A stretch of DNA of 64,000 bases from Sweltsa coloradensis (lineage: Eukaryota > Arthropoda > Insecta > Plecoptera > Chloroperlidae). Numbering within the stretch: the stretch's first letter is position 1; the number at the start of each line of letters is the position of its first letter. The position numbers and the translations under genes are program-made. Shown here piece by piece: positions 51,101-63,100 of the stretch. The DNA is taken from NCBI GenBank assembly GCA_024449915.1, contig JAMZAV010000051.1, positions 620,001 to 684,000 of the forward strand, written 5' to 3'. The notes beneath the pieces are model-generated. The model ran no database searches and was not told the origin of the DNA. It saw nothing but the letters and a program-made list of their open reading frames with translations.

Positions 51101-54100
51101 TTCTGTATCTCACATAGCCGGTCTACATGCTACAGAACAACCTTGAACTTAATACCACATTACGAGTTTACAATCCTTATTAAGCACGATGGTGTTGATT
51201 GTGCGTCGTTTTGGGACCATTCGTAAGAAAAGAATTCTGCCAATTCCCCATTGTATTTCACTTGTAATTAGGGATGTGCGGGTACCCGAAAAACGGGTAA
51301 TTTTCGGGTAGGTAAAATTACCCGACCTCGGGTCGGGCCGTCAATTCCTACCCGAAAAAGTCGGGTCGGGTAGAAGTAATAAAGAAACACGCCAATCTGC
51401 TCCTTTTAAACCTACCGCTCACACGCCAAACGAACAGCTGACGTCGGAGCGGACCAATCGCTACGACGTGGGCGCGGCTATGCTATGATGCTGTGTCCTT
51501 GGCTCTTTCCGTCTTCCGGCGCTGTCCCCGCTGGAGTAATAGGCCCTAGGCCCCTACTGACCGTCATTACTCGTCTTCTGGTTATTCAACGCTAATAACG
51601 GCATAAAGCAAGTTGAATATTACGTACGTAGGCGAATGGTGAAAAAGAAACAACGCTAATAAACATCGTCTAATGCCTAGGCGGCAGGCCTAGAAGTCCG
51701 ATCTAGTGCGCATCGTTGCGCGCAGCAGAGCGTTGGGCGGAGTCAGACCGAAAGGCTGGTGCAAACGCGCGATTTCGTCAGATGCATGGCTGGTACAAAC
51801 GCATGATTTCGTCGGCCGGAAGAGAAAAATACGCGATCGCATCGGTTTTTCTTGAGGTTTTCGTATCGGAAATATTAGAAAACGATCGTTACAATATTAT
51901 TTCCGAGAATAACGAACGATTGATGCAGGAAAACGATAATAGCGGGGTTTCACTGTACTAGGCCTAGGCCTACTCAAGCAAAAGTTCATAAGACGCCGAT
52001 TTGGAAGTACTTCGTGTCAACACAGCCCAGAGTGGCTACCTGCAACCAATGCAAAACTGTTTTGTAGGATTTTTTAAAAAAAATGAATTCACAAATAAAA
52101 AAATTTCACTACCCGAGCCCGACCCGAGGGTACTTTCAATTACCCGACCCGAGCCCGACCCGAGTTCAAAAACCACTACCCGCACATCCCTACTTGTTAT
52201 ATTACGGCCCATCATCAAGGGACATTCTCGGTATACGAGGTCTGAATAGTAGGGTTGCCATTTGATAATCGATATATCGATCGATATGATTATTTCCCGA
52301 AACGATCGATAATGAATGGCTCGCCCGCCCGATATTTTGTAATTTACCGCCCGCTCTGCAGAACTTCATAAAATAGTACCAGTCAAGACATTAATCGCTT
52401 TATTCCGTGAAAAATGCGTCCACTGCGAGATCTACAACACTCGTAAGGCGTGAAGTACGAAGCGCCTGCACTGTGCAGTATAGGCCACCAGCATGACGCG
52501 TGTGTGTTATGGGCCGGCTCGGCTCAGGCGGTAGGCGGCTGCATTCCCACGCCGATCAGGCGCTGATTGCACAACCTTGGCGCGTCACGGCCAAGCAAGA
52601 TCAACAAGTATTTTATCAAGATGCATTCCTCCCCATTTCTCGCCAACTCGTAATCGCTTTTCTTCTTTCCGTAGTGCTACGATAATATTATCTTATCAGT
52701 TCTCTCACACCAATCAATCAATCAATCAATCAATCAGAAAATGTTTATTCACAAGAAAATGCTTATTACATTGGTTACATGGCTTATTTATAACACAAGT
52801 TAATCAGTACAATAAAAGCTCATAGTTGAGGTCAAAAAATAACAATAATGAATGATGAAACAAAATAATCTATGAGTGAAATGACAATAGTAATGAAATA
52901 AATTCTATAAATGCATTATCATTTGAGAAGCCCACATAAGCATAATTCTCGTTGTGGGCAATTACAGGACATATTAAATACATTGTTCATAATCAACAAG
53001 ATGATGGCTAGAGTAATTTACTTTAGTTTAATAGAGAAGAAAAAGTATGTGCAAGGAAGCAAATGTGAATGGTTACCCTAATCCTTAATATTAATTCACA
53101 TTTTCAAGCCTACCCTGTAACTCATAGGTTACAAAGGTCCTAAAGCTAGAGACCTAAAAACTATAGACTTAAAACTAACTTAAAAACTAAACTATTACTG
53201 CAAATAATAAGTTAAAACTGATTGGGCATTCTGATTACTGTAAATCCTTTTTCGAGGACCACCTCTTTACATTCTTTTTAAAAGTGTAGAAGAAGAAGAG
53301 AAACATATTTTAAAGGTAAGCATTATGAATTAGGGGCCCAAGAAAGGAGATACGTCAATCAATATTACGTCGTCTTCCAAACTAATGTCTTAACAATATT
53401 CATCTCGTCACGTAATAAATATCGGAGCATTGAATAGTTAAACTGATAATATCTCGTAAATGAATGAACGACAATCTCAACAAAAGCTGAAATGAAACTT
53501 CACAGAACCACGATTTCCAAGAAGAACGACCTTCACAAAGACAACACTCAAGCCGGGTAGCATAGCGTGGTCTGTCTACTCCACTTAGCTCGCTCTCGTC
53601 GCGCTGGCCAGACGCGTGGGGGCGGGGGAGCTCGTGAAAGACGTTGCTATTATAGCGTGGAAAAACCCTGTTCTGAGCAACTAGAAGGAACAAAAGGATG
53701 CACTTGCAAAAGGTCCTCGGTCCGCGTCTGTATACGAGCAAGTTTAGGCTTAATAAGTTAATTTTGATTCGATTATCGATTGATATTTTTTTAAATCGAT
53801 TATCGGGATCGATAATCGATTTAACTGGTCCGATTATCGATACTGAAATTCGTATCGAACGGCAACCCTACTGAATAGGTCTGTGGAGTAACAAAAACAG
53901 TTACAATTGAATTGAAACTTGTGTTTTGTATTTCTATTTTTCTATAATTTCTTTTTTCCAGATATGATTATTTAGAACGTATTCATTGAACCAGAGTGTA
54001 ACATCAATCGAAATAGATTTACTGATAGAGTTTTAATGATATATGTGTTCATCTTCAATTGTCAGAAACCTGAGCTCATGCACTTTTCCCGTGCTAGTCT

Positions 54101-57100
54101 AGAGCAGCAAGTCATCTAATGTTTTCATCTTGCATTTCACTAAACACCCTCTAATCCAAAGCCAATTGCACAAATAATCTTTGCTGTTATAGCGCCCTAA
54201 AACTAAAAATAACAATCCAGAGGCAGTTAACTTACACCACATAAAACACCTTCATTCTGCTTATACTAAGTTTTCTGCCACATTATTACTGCTAGGCCTA
54301 ATTGTAAATTTTTGTTTCTAGACAACGAACCCGGGCAGTCGTCGTCATTCTGCCGAACTATCTAACCAACTGCACAAGCAGGTAAGATTTTTACATTTTT
54401 GTACTACTTGGAGAAGCTGCTGTGATGACCTATGCTAGGGGTGTGCGAAGTGTGATTTTTCAGTTTGAATACAAATATTTAGGACTGTGCGAACCGGTTC
54501 GAAATTCGAACCGAACCCGAACCTCTAGCGCAGGTTCGGGTTCGAAAAAAGTCTGCAAAAATCGAACCTTTACGAACCGAACCTCCCGCCACTATTTAAT
54601 TTTAAAATTCGACTAATCGAGTTATCGAGCGATCACAGTTCGACTCTTCGAGTTCTAGCGCGATTATCGATAGCGGGCGGCAGTCGCATCTCGCATTGCA
54701 GAGGCTGCTGGGAAATTTTTACGTCAAGTTGTACAGCTGTTGTAGGAGCCTAGGCGTAGCTTGTTGTTTCTATTTATGTTTCTTTCTAGTCAATTAAAGA
54801 AACTTTACAACGTGATCATGAAACATCACGGAAAAATCCCGAGTTATTTTGCTACCGATGAACAGGAAGAGAAAGTGTGGATGATGACTTGGTAGCCTAG
54901 AAGTCGCCGAACAAGACGATGTCCAAAATGTGCCATAGGCCCCGGCCTACCTCAAACGGCTATGGCACGACCACGACGTTAATAAGACACGGCACAAAAA
55001 AAATAATAAAGAGTACATGGTGGACAAAAATGTTGCTGTCAAAGCAAAAGATTCAACTTCAGCTAGGCCTAGGCCTAGCCCCTACTAGTTCTAGGCCTAG
55101 CCTAGGCCTTGCACTTAGTGGGCCTAGCGGCAATACTGGGCAAAAATTAAATCAAACAACCATAATTCAAACTTTTAAACAAGCTCAAAAGCTTGATAAA
55201 GACTCGACTATGAAAGTAACCAAGTTCATGGCCCAATTAAAGCTATGGCCTAGCCTAGGCCTATGCCAAAGACCAAGGGCCTTGTAACTGCTTCAAGGTC
55301 TAGGCCTAGGCTAGAGTTTACTTTACCAAGGCCTAGATCTTCCCTAGATGCTATGACTTTATTTTGGCCTAAAGTTAAGGCTGGGCTAGAGCAAACAGTT
55401 CCGGTTGCTTCGGACTGGACCTAGGGCCTAGGGTCGAAAGAACTGACAATTTACAGAAGAATTAGGCCTATCATTATTTTATTTATATAGTAAAGCTACC
55501 TTAGATATCAATCCCCTCCTTTTCTTCTTCAAAGTTCAAATTGACAAGTGTTACGGTATTCCTTATGAGTAGTTAGTAGTTACAATTTTATTCAATAGCG
55601 GTTCGGTTCGAGGTTCGAAAATTTGATTGAAGTTCGGTTCGAACAGAGATTTGAGGTTCGCACAGTCCTACAAATATTGAATAGTACTTACAACAAAGTT
55701 GCATATCGAATAATTGCCAAAACAGTGCAGATTAACATGTTGTACACATAAAAATCAATATTTTGTAGGGATGACATCGGGTAGTAAAATTCGGAACCGG
55801 TTCCAGCACTCAACTAGTCTGGTACCCGGATACTGTTAGGTCACGATGTGTGGAAACGCTTTTTCCTAAGTTACAAGTTGGTTTGAAGGTCTTGCTGAAT
55901 GAATTAATGAAGGTCTACCAACTGACTAGGTTTCCATCCGTCTCTGGAGACTTTTGCAATAATCATACACAAATAAAGAATCACGTTGATAACCAGGCAA
56001 TGATCATCATTCATCATTACACTGTACAGGCAGTGTAACTCGTATGTAGGCTTAGGCCTACACGCAGAAAGCAGAGGAAAGCATGCACGCACGTGGGAAA
56101 GTCTCTCGCTACTATCGCCCGCGCTGAAGCTCTCATCGCAAGATAAGCCTGGAAAAAAAAGAAGATAAGCCCAGGAATAACGATCCAATGCGTCGTGATA
56201 ACGAATTTCGTAAATGGGTTGAAACATGATTGCATTGCACATACTGGCCGGCCGGTCAGCCAGCTGTGTGTGAGTTGATTAGATCGAACGAGCACCTAGT
56301 TCGCGTATGCCATGGGCCCATGACACTGCTCGAGATATATCGCCGCATCCATTTCTCTTGCTCTCAATCGTGGACATGGGCACTACTCGCTGGGTGAATG
56401 GATGGAAGCACCTGTCAGCTTTCAACTGTTGTTGTCTCGAGTTACTCTTTAGGCAGCGGGCTGGCTCTGTGGGAAAGACCGCATCGACGTAAAGCGTAAA
56501 GAAACCGGTGAAATAGCCTACAAACGGTCGCGTAAAATGACTGGATCTTAAAATTGGCTCCGGGTAATTTCTAGAACCGGGTACCCGATGTCATCCCTAA
56601 TATTTAGTGTTTTTCAAGTTTTATTTATGGCATAGGCCTAGGCCCTAATTCAGTGCGTTAGGCTAGGGCTTATGCCCTAGGCTTAAGAAAGGTAGGCTTA
56701 GCTACTGCTAAGAATAGCCTGCCCCAGGCCTATCTATGGACTTAGGGCTTGGTCCAGTAAGCAAGGCCCTAGCTAGGAATAGGCCTAGCCTAAGTCCAAG
56801 ATAGGGGAGGGCCTAGAGGTATGGTAGGCCCAGGACGAGGCTTAAATTGGAGGGGGGGGGGGAGAGTGATTTTTTTTATGTCTACTTTGAAGGGAACTTA
56901 CAATTAGGTTAGGGTAGGTCTATCAGTCCCAAATCGCAATTTTCTTGGCCATATAGACTTGGAAGTGGACATGTCAGTTTCGGGCCCAAATCCTGCTTCT
57001 TGTTCAACATCTGTGAGAATGAGAGCCCTAGTCGGGATCTTACACGGGCGTTGTGTTTACACCTCAAAACGCCTGTGTTCAAAAGTTTTTCGAAAAAAAA

Positions 57101-60100
57101 AATCTTAAAAAATTCGAATACCTACTGTTTGAGTTTCGAATCAAATACGAATAATAAATTTTGCACGAATACTTTGAGAATTTAGAAAATTCGCACACCC
57201 CTAGATTATGCTCTACCCCTTAGTTGTCACTAAAGTAAACAATAAGTAGGGACACCGAAAAATAGTAAATAAAAATTGCCAAAGCAGTATCAAAGTGTTG
57301 CAAAAGTGGTAAATAATTTCGGTGAAATACAAAAAAAGTAGTGTTTAAAGTCGGTAAAAAAAAGGATGCACAAATTAATATGTAATAATGAGCCAAGGAA
57401 AATTTGAAGGCATTATTTAATGCAAACAATTAGTAGACATGCTTGGAACTATTTATTAATTGGCACATGTGTATATTCACATACACTGACATTCCAAACA
57501 GTAGCTCAAGTCTAGTAATGGATCAAAATAGTGAATTAAAAAGCTATGTAAGAAGTCTGCATGTGAGCTAGGAACACCAGGACCAGGCCTAGTCCTGTGT
57601 CTGCCACAGAGAACTAAGCCTAGGCCCTAAATATAAGTTGGAAGAATCTAAGACTATTTCTCGATTTGGTTAGTTGGGAAACACTCTCGTAGGTGGAATT
57701 GTTATTAGTATTTAATTTTAATACAATTCAGAAGTTTAAAAAAATCTAAGACTAGCCCTAGGCCACACAAAATAAATGTTTGTGGGTTAGGTTGTCAACG
57801 TGTTTCTTGCACGTATCCAATCTATACGCGAGTTGCAGAATTTGCACATTTTGATTTTATTTTTTATGTCAAATACATAAAATCCTTCCGACTTACATTC
57901 CGCTTGGCGGTCGTAAATAGAAAGAAGTAGCTAAGTAATCATTCAAGTTTTGTATACACTTATTTTTCTGAATATCGATTACTTGCACAGCTGCATTGGC
58001 CTCATATCATTGAAAATAAGCCTACACTTTAATTTTTTAAATTTTTTTGTTTTAATTTCAATCAAAATTACATTTTGATAACATCAATGTTATGATATAG
58101 AAATATGTACATTTAGACATTATAAAATAAATTTCAAGGAATTGAGTTTCATTTAATGGGGTTATTATCCCCCAAAAAACTACTTTTTACCACATAATCT
58201 ATAGCATATATATAGCATATATATTATATATACTCCAATAAACGTTTAAAAAATTATATCTTGTATCTGTGATTTTACACAAATTTTTCATTTTTTTAAT
58301 CCAGAAATTTGCGAAAATTGGCGTTTTGGGAAATTTCTTAAATCGGCTTTAACCGGCTTCTTTTTTGTTCCACATAGATACTAGAGCATTGTACCAATCT
58401 TAAATGGCCCTTTACAACATCTTGTCTTGAAACTGAGCGCAAATATACCCTCAAACATGCAAATATATGCATTTCAAAATCACACTCATTCTTGGTAATC
58501 AGCATATTTTGACCAAACCACTTGCCCAAATTACAAAACAAAATTTAGAGAATTACAGAAAGAGCCGTCGAGTACGTCAATAATGGCCAGTATTTTTTCG
58601 GATCAAAATCCTCACGGGCCACAGGGCATATAGATCGTCCCCATGTTATTTCTTATGTGAGATTATTGACGATGTGATGGGACCTACCTCGAAAAATACT
58701 AAGTTTGACAAATTTTTTTCGGGTCATGGTAGACCCAAAATTTTTCTGTTGATTTCTTAATTCATAACTAGTTAGCCTGAATGAAATATATTTTTTGAGT
58801 TTAGCAGGTGAATATCCCTCTAAGGATTTCTGAGGATTTTTGATGTGCTCAAACAGGATTTTTATTTTTGCTTGGTGGCAACCCTGCCATACTGTTAACT
58901 CACTGTTTATAATGCTTTACCATCTAGGTAATGTGGCCATATTCTTTCTGGCAGGCATATCACTCATTGGCTCGTTGCGTGGCTGCCATCACCATTACGT
59001 GCCGTCAACACTCGTCGATGGTAATCCACAAGTTCCTCCAGGGGGCACAGAGCCCGTATACTGACACACAGCACATCTTTTCGCTGCTAGTCATTGGGGA
59101 GATTGGCCGACATATGTAAGTATGGTGTTCATTATCATGATATTTTGCTTCCAGTACATTTGGGTATCAATGGGGATAAAATTTAAAATAAATAACCAAA
59201 CATATTTCTTGTTCAAAGCATACCTATTGTTTTGGAGAACAAATCAACATAAATTATTAGCTATCAAACATTAAATATATATTTAATGACTGAATTAATG
59301 GGGCTTTTCTATTTTGATTCATATTGGCTGGTTCTTTAATTTGTATTGTTTTTTTTGTGCAAATTCCAAATTGTATTGCCTGGTTGTTTATTATTAAAGA
59401 TAGAAACTTATGTCAAATTATGATGTATGTCAATCATTAAAGCTAGTAGAGTAATGGCTATGATTGATTTGTGCTCAAGTGAATTACGAGGATGTGAAGC
59501 GCGTGGCTACTAGGTTTGTAGTTTGCATATACTTACATGCCATGGGGTCAAAATTACAGCTTTGAATTTGATCTAAATGAGACTACGTGCTTAGTACAAT
59601 TATCCACTTATTGTCATTGAAAACAATCTGCCTCAAAGTCCACATGTTAAACCAAATGTAAAAGTTTACTCTGCCTTTACAAGGAGCCATTTCAATGGAT
59701 TTCATATGTGCAATTGGACATGCTTACAGCGATCTAAGCACGATCCCGGAGGTTAAGGATGCAATCATGCAAACGTTCAGTGCAACGTCTGAGGAGCTCA
59801 AGTCTGCTGCCTCTTACGCCCTCGGATCTGTGGCGATGGGAAACCTGCCCGTCTACTTGCCCATCATACTGGAAGAGATTGAAAACATTCCACGGCGCCA
59901 GTACCTTCTTTTACACTCGTTGAAGGTAGGTGTTACACTGGGTCTGACGGGTGAAATCTGAAACGATATTGTCTTTATCAATACAGACCCTGAAAAATAG
60001 CAAATAAAAAGTCTTCGTTTAGCTAAAATAAATCTTTAATTTCCGTAAAAAAAAAAACTCTAAATAAAGGCTCTGTTTTGTCATAAAAATTCAATTACTA

Positions 60101-63100
60101 TTACAAACTATTTATTTCACATATTTTCAAATTTCCCGCACTTTTTGCCGCCATCAAGTTTCAAATGTTGGTACTTCGTAGATCAAGAAAGCAAAGTTTC
60201 TATAGTTTGTATAATATGTTAGGGTGCCAACCCTGCATGACAAGCGTGAAGTGTGACATAACTAGGGCTGTGCGAGTACTCGATTTCTCGAGCTTTTTCG
60301 AGCTTCAGTTTTGAGCTCGCGCTGACCCGAGCTTGATTATAGGCTCGATTTATTCGAGCCGAGCCGAGCTTGGCTTTATGCTCAATTTATTTGAGCCGAG
60401 CCTACAAAAACACGCAGTACACGCGCTCATTTTCATCAACACTCGGCAGACAGTCTTGTCAACAAAGACTTTCGCGGAAGAATGCGGCAGCCTGAGCCAG
60501 CGATCAACAGTCGACTCAACGGTCGACGCAGTAGAATGCGATAGGCCTAGGCCTAGAATGCAAACGTGTCTCTCTCTCTCATGTGGGACAACCTATCACA
60601 CTATCGCCCGCGCTGAAGCTTTCGTCGCAAAATAAGCCTAGGAAAGATAGGAGATAAACCAAGGAATAACAATCCAATGCGTCGTGATCGTAGAAACATG
60701 ATCACATCACATCACAATAATTCTTCTTCCAACTAGTTCCACACCGACCATCTTTGTTCTTCGTCAGCTGTGAGTTGAGTTGGTTGGATCGACCGAACGC
60801 GCACGTAGTTTGCGCAGGTGTCACGTGTTGGCTTACAACGCGCTCTGTTGTCAACACGAGCTACTCTTTAGCAGAGTCGACAAAGAAGTTTCCCGGGGTC
60901 TTCTTTATCGACTCTGCAGGCAGCGGGCAGCCTCCGCGGGAAAGATCGCATCGACGTAGCGCGTAAAATAATAAACCCGTGAATTAGCCTAAAAACGGTC
61001 GCGAAAAATACCCTGATCTTATAATCGGCTCCGGGTAATTTCTAGAACCGGGTACCCGATGACATCCCTAGAAAATATGTAGCCTAACCATTTTTAATTT
61101 AATTTAATTTAATTTAATTTTTTTTTTTTTTTTGAAAAAGCTTGGCTCGGCTCGAAAATCAAGCTTTTTTTAATGCTCGGCTCGGCTCGACTTAAAAATT
61201 CTAGGCTCGCACAGCCCTAGACATAATCCGTAACCGGTATTTCACCAGCTGTTTTAGTTGGTTTAAGTGGCCTATTTTCTCAAGAGAACATAGGCTAGTA
61301 AATGCGTGGAAAATGTGGGAAAAACTGCCGGTTTTGCCCAAATTTTGCTAAAAACAATAGAACTGGCTGTATTTCGCCTTAATAGTAAAAACAGTCTTAT
61401 TTCGATTTATTTTCGCAAACGTTTTTTGACAATTTAAAGGTCCAAAGTGGTTAATTTGCCCACAAAAATGTGTTACACCACATTCTGGAAAATTTTGCCC
61501 TAAAAACCATTCACGAAATTTCGGGGTCCTATCATCAGGTTGCCATTGAAAATGAATTTGGATAGTCTTCATCAATTTGATTATTTTCAAACCTTTTTTT
61601 TAACATACTATTGAAAGTTTGTATGTCTTACTGAAAGAGAACTTGAGCTTAAAAATTAGATAATTATACTATTGCAATCTCAATATGTATACCTATCTCA
61701 ATCTGTACTAAAAAAATTCCTAGCCCGAGCATTAACAGAAATCTTTTGTAACGTTAATAAATATTGAAATGTTTACTAATGAGAGGCTGTTAATTTTATC
61801 TTTCTTGCACAGGAAATAATCTCCTGGCAGAGCTCGACGCCCGAAGGAATAAAAAATCTTCAAACATTTGTGCCCAATATTTGGATCGAGCTATTCCGCC
61901 ACTGCGAGTGTGCCGAAGAGGGTACCAGGAATGTGGTAGCAGAGTGCCTCGGAAAGCTGACGCTCATTGACCCACCGTTGCTGTTGCCACTGTTAGAGGT
62001 ATGCCTACATTGTGACATAGCATGTGAGTCTACTTGCATCTGTTACACATTAGGGGTGTGCGAGTACTGGAAATGTTGTTTTTTTAGCTGCAGTAACCCT
62101 GGTGTATGAGTTATGACTGAGGGTTTTTAACTTATTATGAAATAGGGTTTACATAATTTTGGATGTTTTATTAATATTTCTTTTGAAGAGCTTGAGAGGA
62201 ACAATATTTTATATAACATTTCACTCACTTCACTACCTTGCATCGTGGAGATACATACATAATTCTGTCCTTTGTGTTGCAGCAATCGCTAAACAGTAAC
62301 TCTGCTCTGATGCGCACTACGGTGGTGACCGCAGTCAAGTTCACCATCTCCGATCAACCTCAGCCCATCGACCGCCTGCTACGTACGTCGTTCCGTACCT
62401 TCTTGGAGAAGATGCAGGATCCAGACCTAAACGTGCGGCGTGTGGCGCTGGTCGCATTCAACTCCGCGGCCCACAACAAGCCGTCACTCGTTCGAGATAT
62501 GCTGGAGAACCTACAACCACGCTTGTATGCCGAAACGCGCGTACGAGTAAGTAAAAACCTCGACCATTTTATTGCATAAGAAAACCAGCTGCATAGGTTT
62601 TCAACTAGCCTCCCACTTTGAACACAATTTTTAAAATTAGGCCTACTTAATATGTGTAAACATTGCAGTAGGAAATTAGTGCGGTTCTTTTAAGTCCATA
62701 GCTGTGTCAAGATTAGCCAGCATTATTATCAGCATCACCTCTAGGGCCTACACCGAATAGTATTTTTACGAACCGGATAAATATGTTTATACCATTTAAG
62801 AAACCGGTTAAAAACCTGTTTTTGCTTCGAAAGATTTTTTGTGTATATTCCCCCGCCGCACTAAACAGCTCTCACGACAAGCGGTCATCAATTATCGTAA
62901 TATCCCAGACGTAATGCTGTCCTGATGATGCCTTGGCGCGGGGAGGGTGGGGGGTCTTGAGCCCAAATGCTGGCGAGTAAACAAGATAAGGAAAGGCCAG
63001 CCTCTGCAGTATCTCTATTCCCATTTGTTTAATTTCAATTATTAGCACTTGGTGAAAGCTTTTGACTTCTAGCAGATTGACAACATTAGAATTGTTATGG

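Larger units (their letters stand above)
54436..57203. mobile_element. hAT-like element P containing Q and C2
   Basis: From TAGGGGTGTGCGAAGTG to AAAATTCGCACACCCCTA; duplication only partly conserved (ACCTATGC / GATTATGC). Elements Q and C2 are inserted one after the other. P-specific sequence is about 0.7 kb and includes AAATTCGAATA and ATACGAATA words near the right end. Confidence 0.75.

Noticed and set aside
54480..55670. Viral or retroviral remnant in the interior of P and Q
   Set aside because: No protease, polymerase or capsid-like motifs; the ends and duplications show DNA transposons.
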